NCBI RefSeq assembly: GCF_963662255.1
Contig: NC_085072.1
Location: 2,298,001-2,362,000 of the forward strand
DNA from: Cinclus cinclus
Taxonomy: Eukaryota > Chordata > Aves > Passeriformes > Cinclidae
Direction of reading: 5' to 3'
Length of the DNA: 64,000 nucleotides
Position 1 is the first letter of the stretch. Every line of letters begins with the position of its first letter. This document shows, one piece after another, positions 1 to 10,333 of the stretch. The position numbers and the translations under genes were made by a program. A model generated the notes under the pieces. It was not told the origin of the DNA, made no database searches, and worked only from the letters and a program-made list of their open reading frames with translations.

Positions 1-635
1 TTTAATAGGGGACACTGGCCAAGTCTTTGCTGGAGCTGCCAGCTGGAGAATGCTCCAGCTGTGGGTTCACCTGAGCATCTGCCACCTCCACTACATCCCC
101 TCTGCCCATGTGGGCTCAGATTTTCACACCTGGGAAGCTCCAGCGTGCAGGGAAAAGGCAGCCAAAGGTCTGACACAGGTAATTTGGGCCACAGAAATGC
201 CAATTCCCAAGCACTTCCTCCGGATCAGGCCCATTGTGGGATTTCTTTGTGGGATTAAAGTGTGACATCTCCTTAGTCACCATCACCTATTAACAGACCT
301 AATCACTGGGGATCCGGTGGGGAACACTAATTTTAGAAACCCTGCACAGCTTTAGGAAGCAGCCACGTGACCAGTTTGCCAAGAGGAGCAGGATGCCTCC
401 ACTTAGGTTTGAAGATAATTTCCATTCCAGTCAAACAATGGAACACTTGGAAATGGAGTTTCTTGTTAAAAAAAAAAAAAAAAAAAAAAAGAGAGAGAAA
501 AGTCATGATGCTGTGAAAAACTTTGGTGGCTGAAGGGAATTTCCCTTTCTCCCCAGATAAAAGTCTCTCAGGGGGATAAAATGGGTAAACCAGTCCTATA
601 TAAACTCCCATCATTGCCTAAACACAGAACTGCAG

Positions 636-845
636 TCACAGAATGGTTTGGGTCAGAAGGAACTTTAAAGCCACTCTGCCACAGGCAGGGACAGCTTCAC
701 CTATCCCAGGTGGCTCCAACCTGGCCTGGGACACTTCCAGGGATGGGGCAGCCACAGCTGCTCTGTGCCAGGGCCTCCCCACCCTCCCAGGGAAGAGTTT
801 CTCCAGTCATTCTGCCCATCCCAACCTCCCATTCCCACCCCCAGG
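636..845 (-). repeat. CR1 LINE fragment
   Basis: The text reads in the usual reverse order of a CR1 3' part: a block like AGAATGGTTTGGGT, then the gggacttccagggatggggcagcc-type block, then the part resembling cccaccctcccagggaag. CR1 is the dominant avian LINE. It is a truncated non-coding copy. Confidence 0.8.
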
Positions 846-2387
846 GTACCACAGAGCCCACGGGGCATCTTCAACTGGAGCTGGAAATGGGGACAAAAGG
901 AGGAGGAGGCTGCACAGGTGTCTGAGAGCTGGCACAACGTGGCAGAACGATTTCCTCCTTACAAACTCTGCAGTCCTCCAGGGGCTCACAGCTCCAAGGC
1001 TGCATTTTGCAAGCTGTGCTGCTTGAGGTGCTGCTGCTGTGCCTGATGTCACCGGGGTGACCTCAGGGGTGGCAGCAGGATGTGGCACCTGTGGCACCAG
1101 GACAGTGGGAAGGGACAGGGCAGGACCTGTGGCAGCAGCACCCACAGAGCAAGCCCAGGGAAGGGTCTCAGCCCTCCTGCAACCCCCCCAGGGCACTGAC
1201 CCAGCCCCAGCCCTGCAGCTCCATCACTGCAGTCCCGTCTTGGCGGTTTTAGGTCGAAACCAGATGGTTTGGGTTCATTTCTTGCAAACGCTGGCAAGCC
1301 CCACGGGCTGTTTCTGTTTGTCCAGAGCAGGCAAGGCCCCCTCAGTGACAGCCACCCCTCTGCCAGGTCCCTGTGTCACTGCAGTGTCTGCAGCACAGCC
1401 CCAGCTGCTGGCAGATGCTCTGGAGCTGTTCTTTAACAAAACCCACGTTTTCCTTGGCAGAGGCAGGTGGGACAGCACGGATGCCCCGCGCTCCTGCCAG
1501 AGCAGGCAGCAGAGGAGCCAGAGGAGGAGGTGATGCCACCTGGTGCCACAGGTGTGGTGCCAGCCCCGTGGCCACCCCAGTACGTGCCAGGCAGGATCCC
1601 TGCGGCCAGGCTGTGCCAAGGCAAACCCTGCACCCCAAAGAGCAGCAGAAAATCTGCAAACCCAGCCCCAAACCCCAGCACCACCTACCTCTAACCAGCA
1701 ACACTTCCCTGCTGGGCCTCCTCGGCAGGCGCAGTCCCATGGACCAGGGCTTGGATTTGGGGAAATGCCTGAAGATTTTACGGATTCTCTTCGTTACAAG
1801 CCCGAAGCAAGTGGCTGCTCCTGCCTTCCCATCCGTCATCCTCGGGAGAGGAGGCCAGGAGCTCTCCAGGCACGTTCCAACCCCAAATGCTCTGGGATAC
1901 AGCAAGCACCAGAGCAAGTTGTGTCTGCTCCCACGAGAGGCCTTTCCCCCCACGGAGATAAAGCACTGACATTGTCCATTTACAACCTGCTGCCATCTGA
2001 CGGGGTTATTTATTTATTTTTCTGAGCAGGGAGCGCAGCTCAGGGCTCGTGCATCTCCTGTAAGCCATGGAAAACTTTCTATTTCTGGGGCTTTTTGCTT
2101 GATAAGATAAAACAACCCAACGGAAGAGATTAGAGAGAGAAAGCGCAGGACTCGGCCGTGTGCTGGGAGGTCTCTTCCCGGCATCCTCTCTTCCCCCTTT
2201 GCTGCTTTTCCTTGCAGTCTTTTAAAGTTTGAGGGATAAAAAAGTCCCCAGTGTTTAATCAGAGGTTAAAGGTATACACTGAGATTAACTATATTTATAA
2301 AATTGATTTAAACTCTGCGCGGAGTTAAGAGAGGCTCAAAGAGCCTTTCACAGCATCCCTGAAAATCAGAGCATTTTTAAGAAGAGG

Positions 2388-2642
2388 GTGATAGGACAAG
2401 GGGGATGGTTTTAAACTAAAAGAGGAGAGATTTAGATGGGATATTAGGAATACATCCTTCCCTTGGAGGGTGGCAGCCTTGGCACAGGGTGCCCAGAGCA
2501 GCTGTGGCTGCCCCTGGACCCCTGGAAGTGCCCAAGGTTGGACACTGGGGCTGGAGCAGCCTGGGACAGTGGGAGGTGTCCCTGCCATGGCAGGGTGGGA
2601 TGAGATGAGTTTTGAGGTCCTTCCCACCCAAACCATTCCATG
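2388..2642 (+). repeat. CR1 LINE fragment
   Basis: This is a CR1 3' part in sense orientation. It runs from a block like acaagggggatggttttaaa through the gcccagagcagctgtggctg region and ends in a block like cccaaaccattccatgg. It is a truncated copy inside RASSF5 intron 1. Confidence 0.85.
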
Positions 2643-4529
2643 GTGGAGCAGTTACAGCTGTACCAGGTGTCAAGTGATGGGGTGGGACACGAACACCAGT
2701 TTAACAAGGCCCCTGAAATCTGCCACTGTCCCCCGTGCCCTCTCTGCTCAGGACCCCTCTCACAGTGTCCAGCACCCTGCACAACACAGGGAGTGACAAA
2801 GGTGGAATTTAACCAGGCCAAAACCCACCCCGAGCAGTCAAAGCAATGATTTATCTCAGAGAATTCCTGAGAGAGCCCCTGTGCACCTCCAACCTTCCCA
2901 CAAACTCCACTGAGCTTCACTGGGATGAAGCAGAGGGACAAGCCCAAAAACCAACCTGCAAAGTGAGATCTGGAGCCTCGGCTGATGTCTCTCTCCATAA
3001 ACCCTTCCCAAGGCACCGGAGGGGAATGCAGCAGGAAACATGACCCTGGGAGACCTGAGCCACGCCAGGAGCCTGTCCCACGGCTCTGGGCAGGTCCCTG
3101 TCCCTCCCCACAGCTCCATCTCCTCCCAGGGAGGAGCACACCCTGCCTGGGGCACCCCCGGACCCCACCCCGGCAAACGCCATCCCCACCTGCCCGAGTC
3201 ACCTGGCAGCAGGAAAAGCCTCAGGAATCTGCCTGGATCAGCTAAATGGGGCAGAAATGCAAAGCGCTGCGGGTCCTGTGAACTGTTATTATCTTTTACA
3301 GTGGCGAGACGGAGTGTGGGAGGATGTGGTGGAAGCACAGACACAAAAACCTCCGTGTCCCAAAAAGCAGCAGAGGTGTGAGCAGAGCCTCGTCCAGGTG
3401 GAGTTGGGCTTCTTAAAACACTCAGTAAAGAACTCCTTATCTTAAGCAAACTGCTCCTTGAGAACCAGCAGCATTAGAACTGAAGCTTGCTGTACAAACG
3501 AGAAAGAGAAATAGTGTTTGACCAACTCCCTCCTTAAGGAAATAGGGGCTGGTTCGGGGCAGAGCCTGAACACAGAGCGAGCTGCTCGGGGAGATCAGGG
3601 CGGCTCCAGACCAGAGGCACAAAACCCATTCTGTGATGCTGAGCTGGATCTGTGTGGCAAGACCTGCAGATCAAAAGCTGGCTCCAGGTGTGACTGCGTT
3701 TGCAGAGGTGCTGGGCACGCTCTGAGGTTTCCCTCCAGGGCTGCCCACGGGGAAGCACGGGCAGCTGGGGTGGTTTGCTTGCAAAGAAACCCTTCAGCTA
3801 ATAATGTGCTATTTTATCAAGACAGATATCAAAATATTTGATTTTTGGTTATCAGAGACACCAAGAGTCAAGGAAGCACCTGAGCCATTCCCAGCTGGTG
3901 TCTGCCCAACCCTTCCCACCAGGAAGCTGCCCCAGCTCCGAGCCCAGCCTGGTTTCTGAGCTGTCCCAAAGAACACACAGAGGGCTTTGAAGCTACATTA
4001 GTCACCAGGACTCCCCAAGAACTGGACCCAAACACCCCAGAGCATCTCTGCACCCTGCCCATCCAGCCCCCTGCTCCTCCCTGCCGGGAAAAGCTGGCAG
4101 GAAAAGTTGTCCCCCAGTAGCAGGACAGACATTTACACCCTGACACGAGATGATTTACTTTACTGCAGACTCAGCTCTGAGAGGTGCCAGCAGCACAAAG
4201 CCGCACACATCAGCCAGGAGATATTCAAAGCACAGCCACTCCTGCCCAAATGCATTCCCTCCGCTGCTGGAAACGAAGATTTTCAGGGAATGCCAGCAGG
4301 ATTCTCAGCTCCCAGCTCCCCATCCTTTCATGCTGACACCAGTGGGGGCAGGATGCTGGATGTCTGTCCCGCACAGAGCCTGGAACGCTCCAAATAAAAA
4401 CACAGAAAAAAGGTTCCCATGTCCCAGGCAATATCTGCATCAGCCCCAGCTGCAGCAGCTACAGGCAGGACTTGGGTCAAAATCAGAGAAGGTCCCTCTG
4501 AGCCTCCTTTTCTGTAGACTGAACAGTCA

Positions 4530-4539
4530 ATAATTATAA

Positions 4540-4582
<43 letters not shown>

Positions 4583-4584
4583 AT
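4530..4584. repeat. (AATA)n microsatellite
   Basis: Uninterrupted AAAT/AATA tetranucleotide repeats fill about 50 bp. A stop-free frame on the minus strand across it is only a product of the repeat. Confidence 0.95.
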
Positions 4585-6589
4585 GCCACGTTCCCATTTT
4601 ACTAAATACAACCAGATCTGACATAAATAAAAATAGACCAGAACTGCACAAACAAAGACCTGGGCATCCTCAGGCTGCAAGTCAAAAGCAAACAAGCATC
4701 AACTCTGCATCAGAAAGAAAAAAATAAATGTTCACCAAGCAGGGAGAGCACGCCTTGTCTGCAGCTCTCAGGCATTTTAATGGGAATCACTATTGGGATG
4801 ACAGGGAATGCAGATATGAGTGTCCCTTCCCCCCCATTCCAGCTGTTTGGGGACTTTTCGAGGCAGAACTACTCCCACAGTCTGCATAATTCTCTGAAAT
4901 GAAAAGGGAAATAGTTATTTAAAATCTGTTTCAATATAAGTATGGAAAACATCCTGTCAGAGGAGAAGTCCCTCAAAACAGCTATTTATACAGCATTTCA
5001 CAACACCACAAAATTCTGTGAATTTGTACTTAAAGTCAGGATTTCAAAGCACACAAGCCGGGATCTCACCTCGCACCCGACCCCAGCTTCCAGGGTTTGG
5101 TAAAAGAGCCTCGACAGAGTTTTTTCCTCCTCAAATAAACCTTCTTTCTCCTAAACTCGACATTTCTTTAAGCACGCTCACTCACACATTCCCTGCAGCG
5201 TGCCAGGAGCTGCCAGCCCCGGGGAATCACTTGGCCCTCAGCAGCTTTTGAGGGAATTCATCAGGAACACCAGGCAGAAGGCAAAGGTGCACCCTAGAAA
5301 TCAGGTTTACATCCCCCTCCGAGGGGTTCCGCCGAGGTCCCAGCCCCGGCGTGTCGCGCTGTGGTGGCGGCCGGGTTACATTTAATTAACAGCAGGCAGG
5401 GCTAAAGCCTTAAAGAGCTGCGGCAGAGCCATCTGGTGCTGCTGTCTCTGCCGAGCTCTTCTTCATCCCAAACCGCACCGGCGAGAGCCCCGCACCTCGC
5501 AAACCCCCACCACAAACATGGAACTGGCTCGCAGTCTAGGGAAAACCCAGCGTTAGGACCAGACCTGGCTGAGCCGGGCACTAATTGCCCCGGTGAGAGG
5601 ATGGTGCTGAGCTCCCAAACAACCCCAAAAATGAGCAGCGACGCCTCCCTCACCCCCAGCCCGCGGTGGGAACCGGCTCAGCCCCAAATGAGCACGGGCA
5701 TCACCTCCCTGCCCTCCACACCCTCACAGGTACAGGTGATTTTGTGGGCACAAACCTGCAGGGAATGGTATCAGCATTGGCACCTTCTGCCAAAATTCGA
5801 GAGGCTCAGCTGAACCCCGACCAGCAAATTTTCAAGCCCCTCAAGCCCCAGCAGCTGCATCCAAAAAGAGTTTCCCCCCAGCCTGAGGGACTGAGCTGGA
5901 CAGCAGCGGTTTCACAGCCAGAAGGGCACAAATCCCCAAATTATCGGTGACACGGGTGTGCTGAAACCTCTTCGCTTCCCCTCCCGCAGTGCCTAACACG
6001 GGTCACACCTCGCCAGGGAGCGGGAGCAGCACCCGGGACAAGGGACACGGCTCGGGTGTCACCGCACGGCCCCAGCTGGGTCACCTCGGGCCCCTCCTGC
6101 CCCTTCCCACACACGGGAAGGATGAATCTCCCCTGCAGAGCACGAACAGCACCGGAGCAGCACGGATGCGACAGGAGAACGCCTCGGTGCATCTCACCGG
6201 CACAAGCTCCCTCACCCCGGGAGTTTCAGGCGAACTTTCAAATTCTGGAGGACTTTACCCCTTGCCAAGCACGAACCCTCCCTGCTCACCGCGAGCTGCC
6301 GGTGCCAACCCCGCCCATGAGCCGATCATCTCCTCGTTCCTGGAACAGCTTCATTTTCCAAACCCGCCCGGCAGCACCGCACCCGCTCCCGGAGACCCCG
6401 GCCCGGTCCCTCCCGGTGCGGAGCCCCCCGGGACTCCCCCAGGGGGACCCGGCAGGCACCAAAGCCGGACCTGAGGAGTGCAGAGCTGGGGCGAAGGCGA
6501 GGGAGAGGGTCCGGGGAGGGGCAGAACGCGGGCAGGGTAAGAGATGCGGGACGGCAGCAGCGGGCGGGGATGCGGGCAGGACAGGGGTG

Positions 6590-6658
6590 CGGGACAGCGA
6601 GGGACAGGCAGGGGACAGGCAGGGGACAGGCAGGGGACAGGCAGGGGACAGCAGGACG
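6590..6658. repeat. 11-bp GGGGACAGGCA minisatellite
   Basis: About five near-identical 11-bp units built on aggggacaggc lie roughly 15 bp past the RASSF5 exon 1 splice donor, inside the CpG island. On the minus strand they read as pyrimidine-rich CCTGTCCC repeats. Confidence 0.9.
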
Positions 6659-6672
6659 CGGACAGCACTCAC

Positions 6673-7000
6673 AGTCGCAGCGCAGGGCGCGCTCCCGCAC
6701 CGCCTCCCCGCACAGGTCGCACCATCCTCGGCGCGGCAGCCGCGGGGCGAAGCGGTGCCCGCGGCCGCGTTCGGGGGGATCCCTCGGCGCCCCGAAGATG
6801 CTCCTCACGTCCGGCAGCATCCGCGGGGCTCCCCCGCGCCGCCGCAGCCTCCTCGCAGCCCGGGCCCCGCCGGGGCTCACCGGAGAGCGGCCGCCCGAGG
6901 GCGCGGGGGTCGCGGCGGGGCCCGGCGGCCACCGGGGCATGGAGCCGGGCTCGGGGGGCGGCAGCGGGCGGGGGCACGGCCCCACGGCCGGCGATGCCAT
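6673..7000 (-). CDS. RASSF5: RASSF5 (NORE1A) exon 1, N-terminal 109 residues
   Basis: RASSF5 is a Ras/Rap effector. The full protein has a C1 zinc finger, a Ras-association domain and a SARAH domain that binds MST kinases. This exon encodes a Pro/Arg-rich N-terminus, then DVRSIF at about residues 64-69, the same motif as in mammalian RASSF5. The first half of the C1 finger follows: H82 in GHRF, then C94 and C97 in WCDLCG, then C108 in ALRCD. The start ATG (7000-6998) gives MASPAVG, close to the mammalian MAMASPAIG. The exon ends after one base of codon 110 at a strong GTGAGT donor, so the C1 finger continues in an exon outside the window. The upstream flank is the IKBKE 3' side. The exon serves the long isoform; a shorter lymphoid isoform (RAPL) has its own start elsewhere. 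Identification is by motif and synteny. Confidence 0.88.
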
Positions 7001-10000
7001 GGGCTCGGAGCGGCGGGCTCGGGGCAGCGCAGGCGCCTTGGACCGGCCGGGAGGGAGGAGACACAGACGGGGGTGGCACCGGGACCGGCCCCGCGGGGCG
7101 CCCCTCCCGTGGGGGACCCCGTCCCTCCCCCCCGAGGATCGGGACGCATCTCACCCGCATCCCCCCGAGCGACGTTTTCCCCGCGGACTCCTCCTCGCCC
7201 TGGGATTCCCCGGGCGCGCCCTGGGAATGTCCCCGCAGCAGCCTCGCCCCGGGGATCTCCGCTGGACAGTCACCCCCGCGGGTCTGGGCTGCCCCGGGTG
7301 GGGTCCGTGCGTCCCCCGGGGGGGTCCCACGAAGCACAGCCAGCGGTTTTTTGCCCAGTTTCTTCTGCGGGAGCGCAGCCGCATCCCACGCGCTTTTGTC
7401 GCGGCTGCGTCCCCGCGGGAGCGGCAGGACCCTGCCCTGGAACGGGGAGCTGGGGAAAAGCCCCTGTCCCCTCTGCGGGGACAGCCGTGCTCCGAGGGCT
7501 GCGACACGCAGGAATTATCTCCCCCTAGCTGAGACTCCCGTGCTTGTGGAAAACGTGAAAGGGAAAGGTACCGTGGGCAAACCTCGAAGTGCAGCTCGGG
7601 GGACAGCGGTGCTGCTGCCGCACCTTCCCCCGGGCACGGAGCTGCTGCTGCGTGTCCCCTGCCACTGCGGGTGACCGCGTCCTGTCAGCGCCGGGGATGC
7701 CACAGAGGATGTCACAGAGGATGGGGAGGTCCCTGTCACCCCCTCCCCGCTGGCCGGGAGGGCGATTTCTCCTTCGGTGTGCGTGGCTGGAGAGGTGAGA
7801 CAGCCCCGAGTCGGGCAGGACAGCACCGGCCCTTCTCTGCTGGGCTCTCACTCGTTCTGGTTTGAAACATTCAGACAGAATTCTCCCCGGACTGCTGTGG
7901 GTTTTGGGAGAGAAGGGAAGTGGGAGCAGCTGCAGCCAGGCCAGAGCTGGGCTGGGTGAATCCGGGCTTATGAGAAGCTGAATTTGACGTCTCCCGTGTA
8001 CTCCTGAGGACAGGATAAGCCAAGGATATCTAAATCCTTTTCAAGGATTCTAATTTGAAGGATGGATTAAAACACTGGCTCTGAATCTCAGCAGCCTAGT
8101 GCCATAAGCAGCCCCTAATAAGAGCTTCAAACTGAAGGAGGAAGGACACGCTTGGAAAAACTCGAGTTCTGTGCTAAGCAGCAAGATTAATTTTTGGAAG
8201 GTCTTTTCCTTCCTGATTCAGGATCCTGATTCGCTCTCACATCTCCTCTGCTTCTGCTTGAAAGCAGCAGCAGATTTGTTCCTCAGTAAATTGTTCCACA
8301 AACATTTGGTGTTTTTTTCCTATGTCCTCCACCAACTGTTAATTGTACCAGGAATCACCTACAATAAAGGAAATTTCTGAGGGTGAAGGTCTACCTGGCA
8401 GCTGGCTGGAAACCTCCTAAAACCATTCTGGACTTACATTTTGCCAATACCATCCCAGGAGACATCTCCAGTCTCTGTTGTGCAGCCTCAGGGCATAAAA
8501 ATGCTAAATAAATGTAATATTTTCTGTCCCTACAGCAAGCTCTGGCTCACCTGCACAAGAGGCTCATGACAGTCATTGTCCTTCCCAGCTGTCCCTTCAG
8601 GTATTCAGAGCTGACAGCACAGTGAGCTCTTTTAGGCCACAGGTTTAAATATTTTGGGGGAAAAAGAAAACTCCAAGTAATTAACATTGGCAGGAAAATT
8701 CTTGTTTCATTTGGATTCCAGAAGTCCCTTCTGCAGCTGCTGTGCTACAGCAGTTAAAGCATGACAAGGGCTATTAGCAAAAACTCTTTTTTCTGTTTGC
8801 CAAGAAATAAATCCCTTTTTTGTTGAAGCCAAACGTGTTCCAGGTCAAATGTTCAGCTGGTGCGAGTCAGTGCAGCTCCACTGAATGCCAGGAGGTGCAG
8901 CAGGGACCCTGCCTGGGCTCCCTGCCCTGCTCCTACAGGAATATCACTGAATTCTGCCTGCATTCAAAAGAACGTCCATTAGAAAACTCGGCAAATCCCA
9001 GAAAACGACTCGTAGGAGAAAAGCTTTTAAGCGATGGATTAGTTCCACCTCTCCACAGCAAACAGTTGGGTTTGACATTCAGGATGTTGGTTTTTATGAT
9101 TAAAATGAACGGGGAGCTCCGGTGCCAAATTCCACCGGGGAAAGGTTTCCTGGGCGGGGGAGGCTCCTGGGCACCCTTGGCGTGTTCCTACAAGAAAGTC
9201 AGGCTGGGCACAGCCCTGCAGCTGCTGCTGCTCCTCCTTCCCTTTGCAGGGAGGGATGTGTTGCCCCTCCATCCTGTTTCTCTGGAGCATTAACAGCAGG
9301 GAAGGGTTGGGAATATCTTCCCAAGGCAGCTCCAAGCACTCACAGCCACCAGCATTCCCCCTGCCCTACTCCAGCACGTTAAAAGTGGGAATAATTCCTA
9401 AATAAATAAGAGGACAAAAGGTGAAGCCTCTTCTTCTTCCTCATCTGACACAGTGATTCAGAGAAACCATAAAAACACCAAGTCCTTCAAGCATTTTTTA
9501 AAAAGAAAAAGATAAAACCCCACTCAGTTTTCTGGCCAAACTTCCAGAGGCCCAGGGCTCTCGGGGCTGATGGGGCTGAACGTGCAAAGTGCTGGAGCAC
9601 AGAGGTAGGAGGACACAGAGAGCTCCCAGGGCACGGAAATCTGCCGGCTCCGTTGCTCCAGGCGCTGTGAATTCCCTGTGGTGGGAAGTGGTTTTACCAT
9701 GTCCCTCAAACTGGGGGAGTGGGAGCAGCCCCGCCCAACCTGCAGGGACAAAACCAAAGGATTTAGGTCAGATGTGGTCCTAAAAACAGGGCTGAATTCT
9801 CAGCTCCTTGGGTTTTGTCTTTTAAAACTCCTGGACATCCTGCTGTATGTATTCCCATTGGCCATTTGCATTCAGAGCCCCAAGAAAAGGATGCAGGGGA
9901 GGAAAATCACGGGGGGTGTTCAACAGTGGGTGCTGGGTTTTGCAGAGATTTTCATACAGAAAGAGAGAGCATCTTCTTCCCCATGGCAGTGAGGAGCAGT

Positions 10001-10261
10001 GAGGGCAGACAGCACAGGGAAAAGGCTGGAAAGGAGGTAAAGAAATGACAAAAGTTCATGGCTAAAACAAGAAAGAGAAACTCTGCTGCTGCCTGACCAT
10101 GATGCAAACTTGGGGCAGTCAAAAACCCCACGTGAACCACCCCAGGAGTGACTGTGGCTGTGCTTGGTGGTTCCCAAGGAGCCCACCCAGACCTTCCACC
10201 ACATTCCTGGTGGGAGGAGCAGGGATCCCTGCTCGGAGCAGCTCTGGGTGCTCTCACTCAC
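7001..10261 (-). other. IKBKE 3' region and RASSF5 upstream flank
   Basis: About 3.3 kb separate the last placed IKBKE exon from the RASSF5 start codon. The IKBKE terminal coding exon and 3' UTR should lie in the right part, and the RASSF5 promoter and 5' UTR in the left part. I found no canonical AATAAA or ATTAAA on the minus strand here; a weak CATAAA variant is at 9093-9098. No CR1 copy or other gene is recognisable. The part from 7700 to 9400 has ordinary composition with nothing I can name. Confidence 0.55.
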
Positions 10262-10333
10262 CGCTCGATGATGCTGTTGTTGAACTGGAGATCACAGGTG
10301 ACCGACCTCATCTGCTCCAGCAGCTCCTGCATC
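10262..10333 (-). CDS. IKBKE: IKBKE exon 20
   Basis: It encodes MQELLEQM through NNSIIER, matching mammalian MQELCEGM and NNRIIER near the C-terminus. It has a GTGAGT donor at 10261-10256. The acceptor CTGCAG lies in the first unit of a 33-bp tandem repeat, so six further in-frame acceptors lie upstream. If the following intron were retained, the next codons are CGG TGA, which would end the protein after the conserved IIER. Confidence 0.88.

Larger units (their letters stand above)
1..6672 (-). other. RASSF5: RASSF5 intron 1 (partial)
   Basis: This stretch lies downstream of the RASSF5 exon 1 donor, so it should be the first intron, which is long in other vertebrates. I looked on the minus strand for the rest of the C1 zinc finger and the RA and SARAH domains and found no matching frame. 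It holds two CR1 fragments, an AATA microsatellite, a poly(A) tract near 468-490 and a short G-rich minisatellite next to the donor. Nothing else in it looks genic. The 5400-6300 part becomes CpG-rich towards exon 1. Confidence 0.65.
6300..7650. promoter_or_regulatory. RASSF5: CpG island around RASSF5 exon 1
   Basis: The segment is very rich in G+C and in CpG dinucleotides, in sharp contrast to the flanks. It surrounds the RASSF5 first coding exon, so it is the likely promoter and 5' UTR of the long RASSF5 isoform. I see no clear TATA box, as expected for CpG-island promoters. Long open frames on both strands here come from the scarcity of A/T-rich stop codons. Confidence 0.75.

Noticed and set aside
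1..6000. Search for RASSF5 exon 2 and for an alternative (RAPL) first exon
   Set aside because: No frame with the rest of the C1 finger, RA or SARAH motifs was found on the minus strand.
6056..7528. Open frame of 490 codons on the plus strand, and several others in the CpG island
   Set aside because: It is Pro/Arg/Gly-only low complexity, antisense to RASSF5 exon 1, and due to few A/T-rich stops in high G+C sequence.
8130..8170. Strong-looking acceptor CTTCCTCCTTCAG as the IKBKE last exon
   Set aside because: The encoded frame does not resemble the known IKBKE C-terminus and it is 2.1 kb away; kept only as a candidate in findings.
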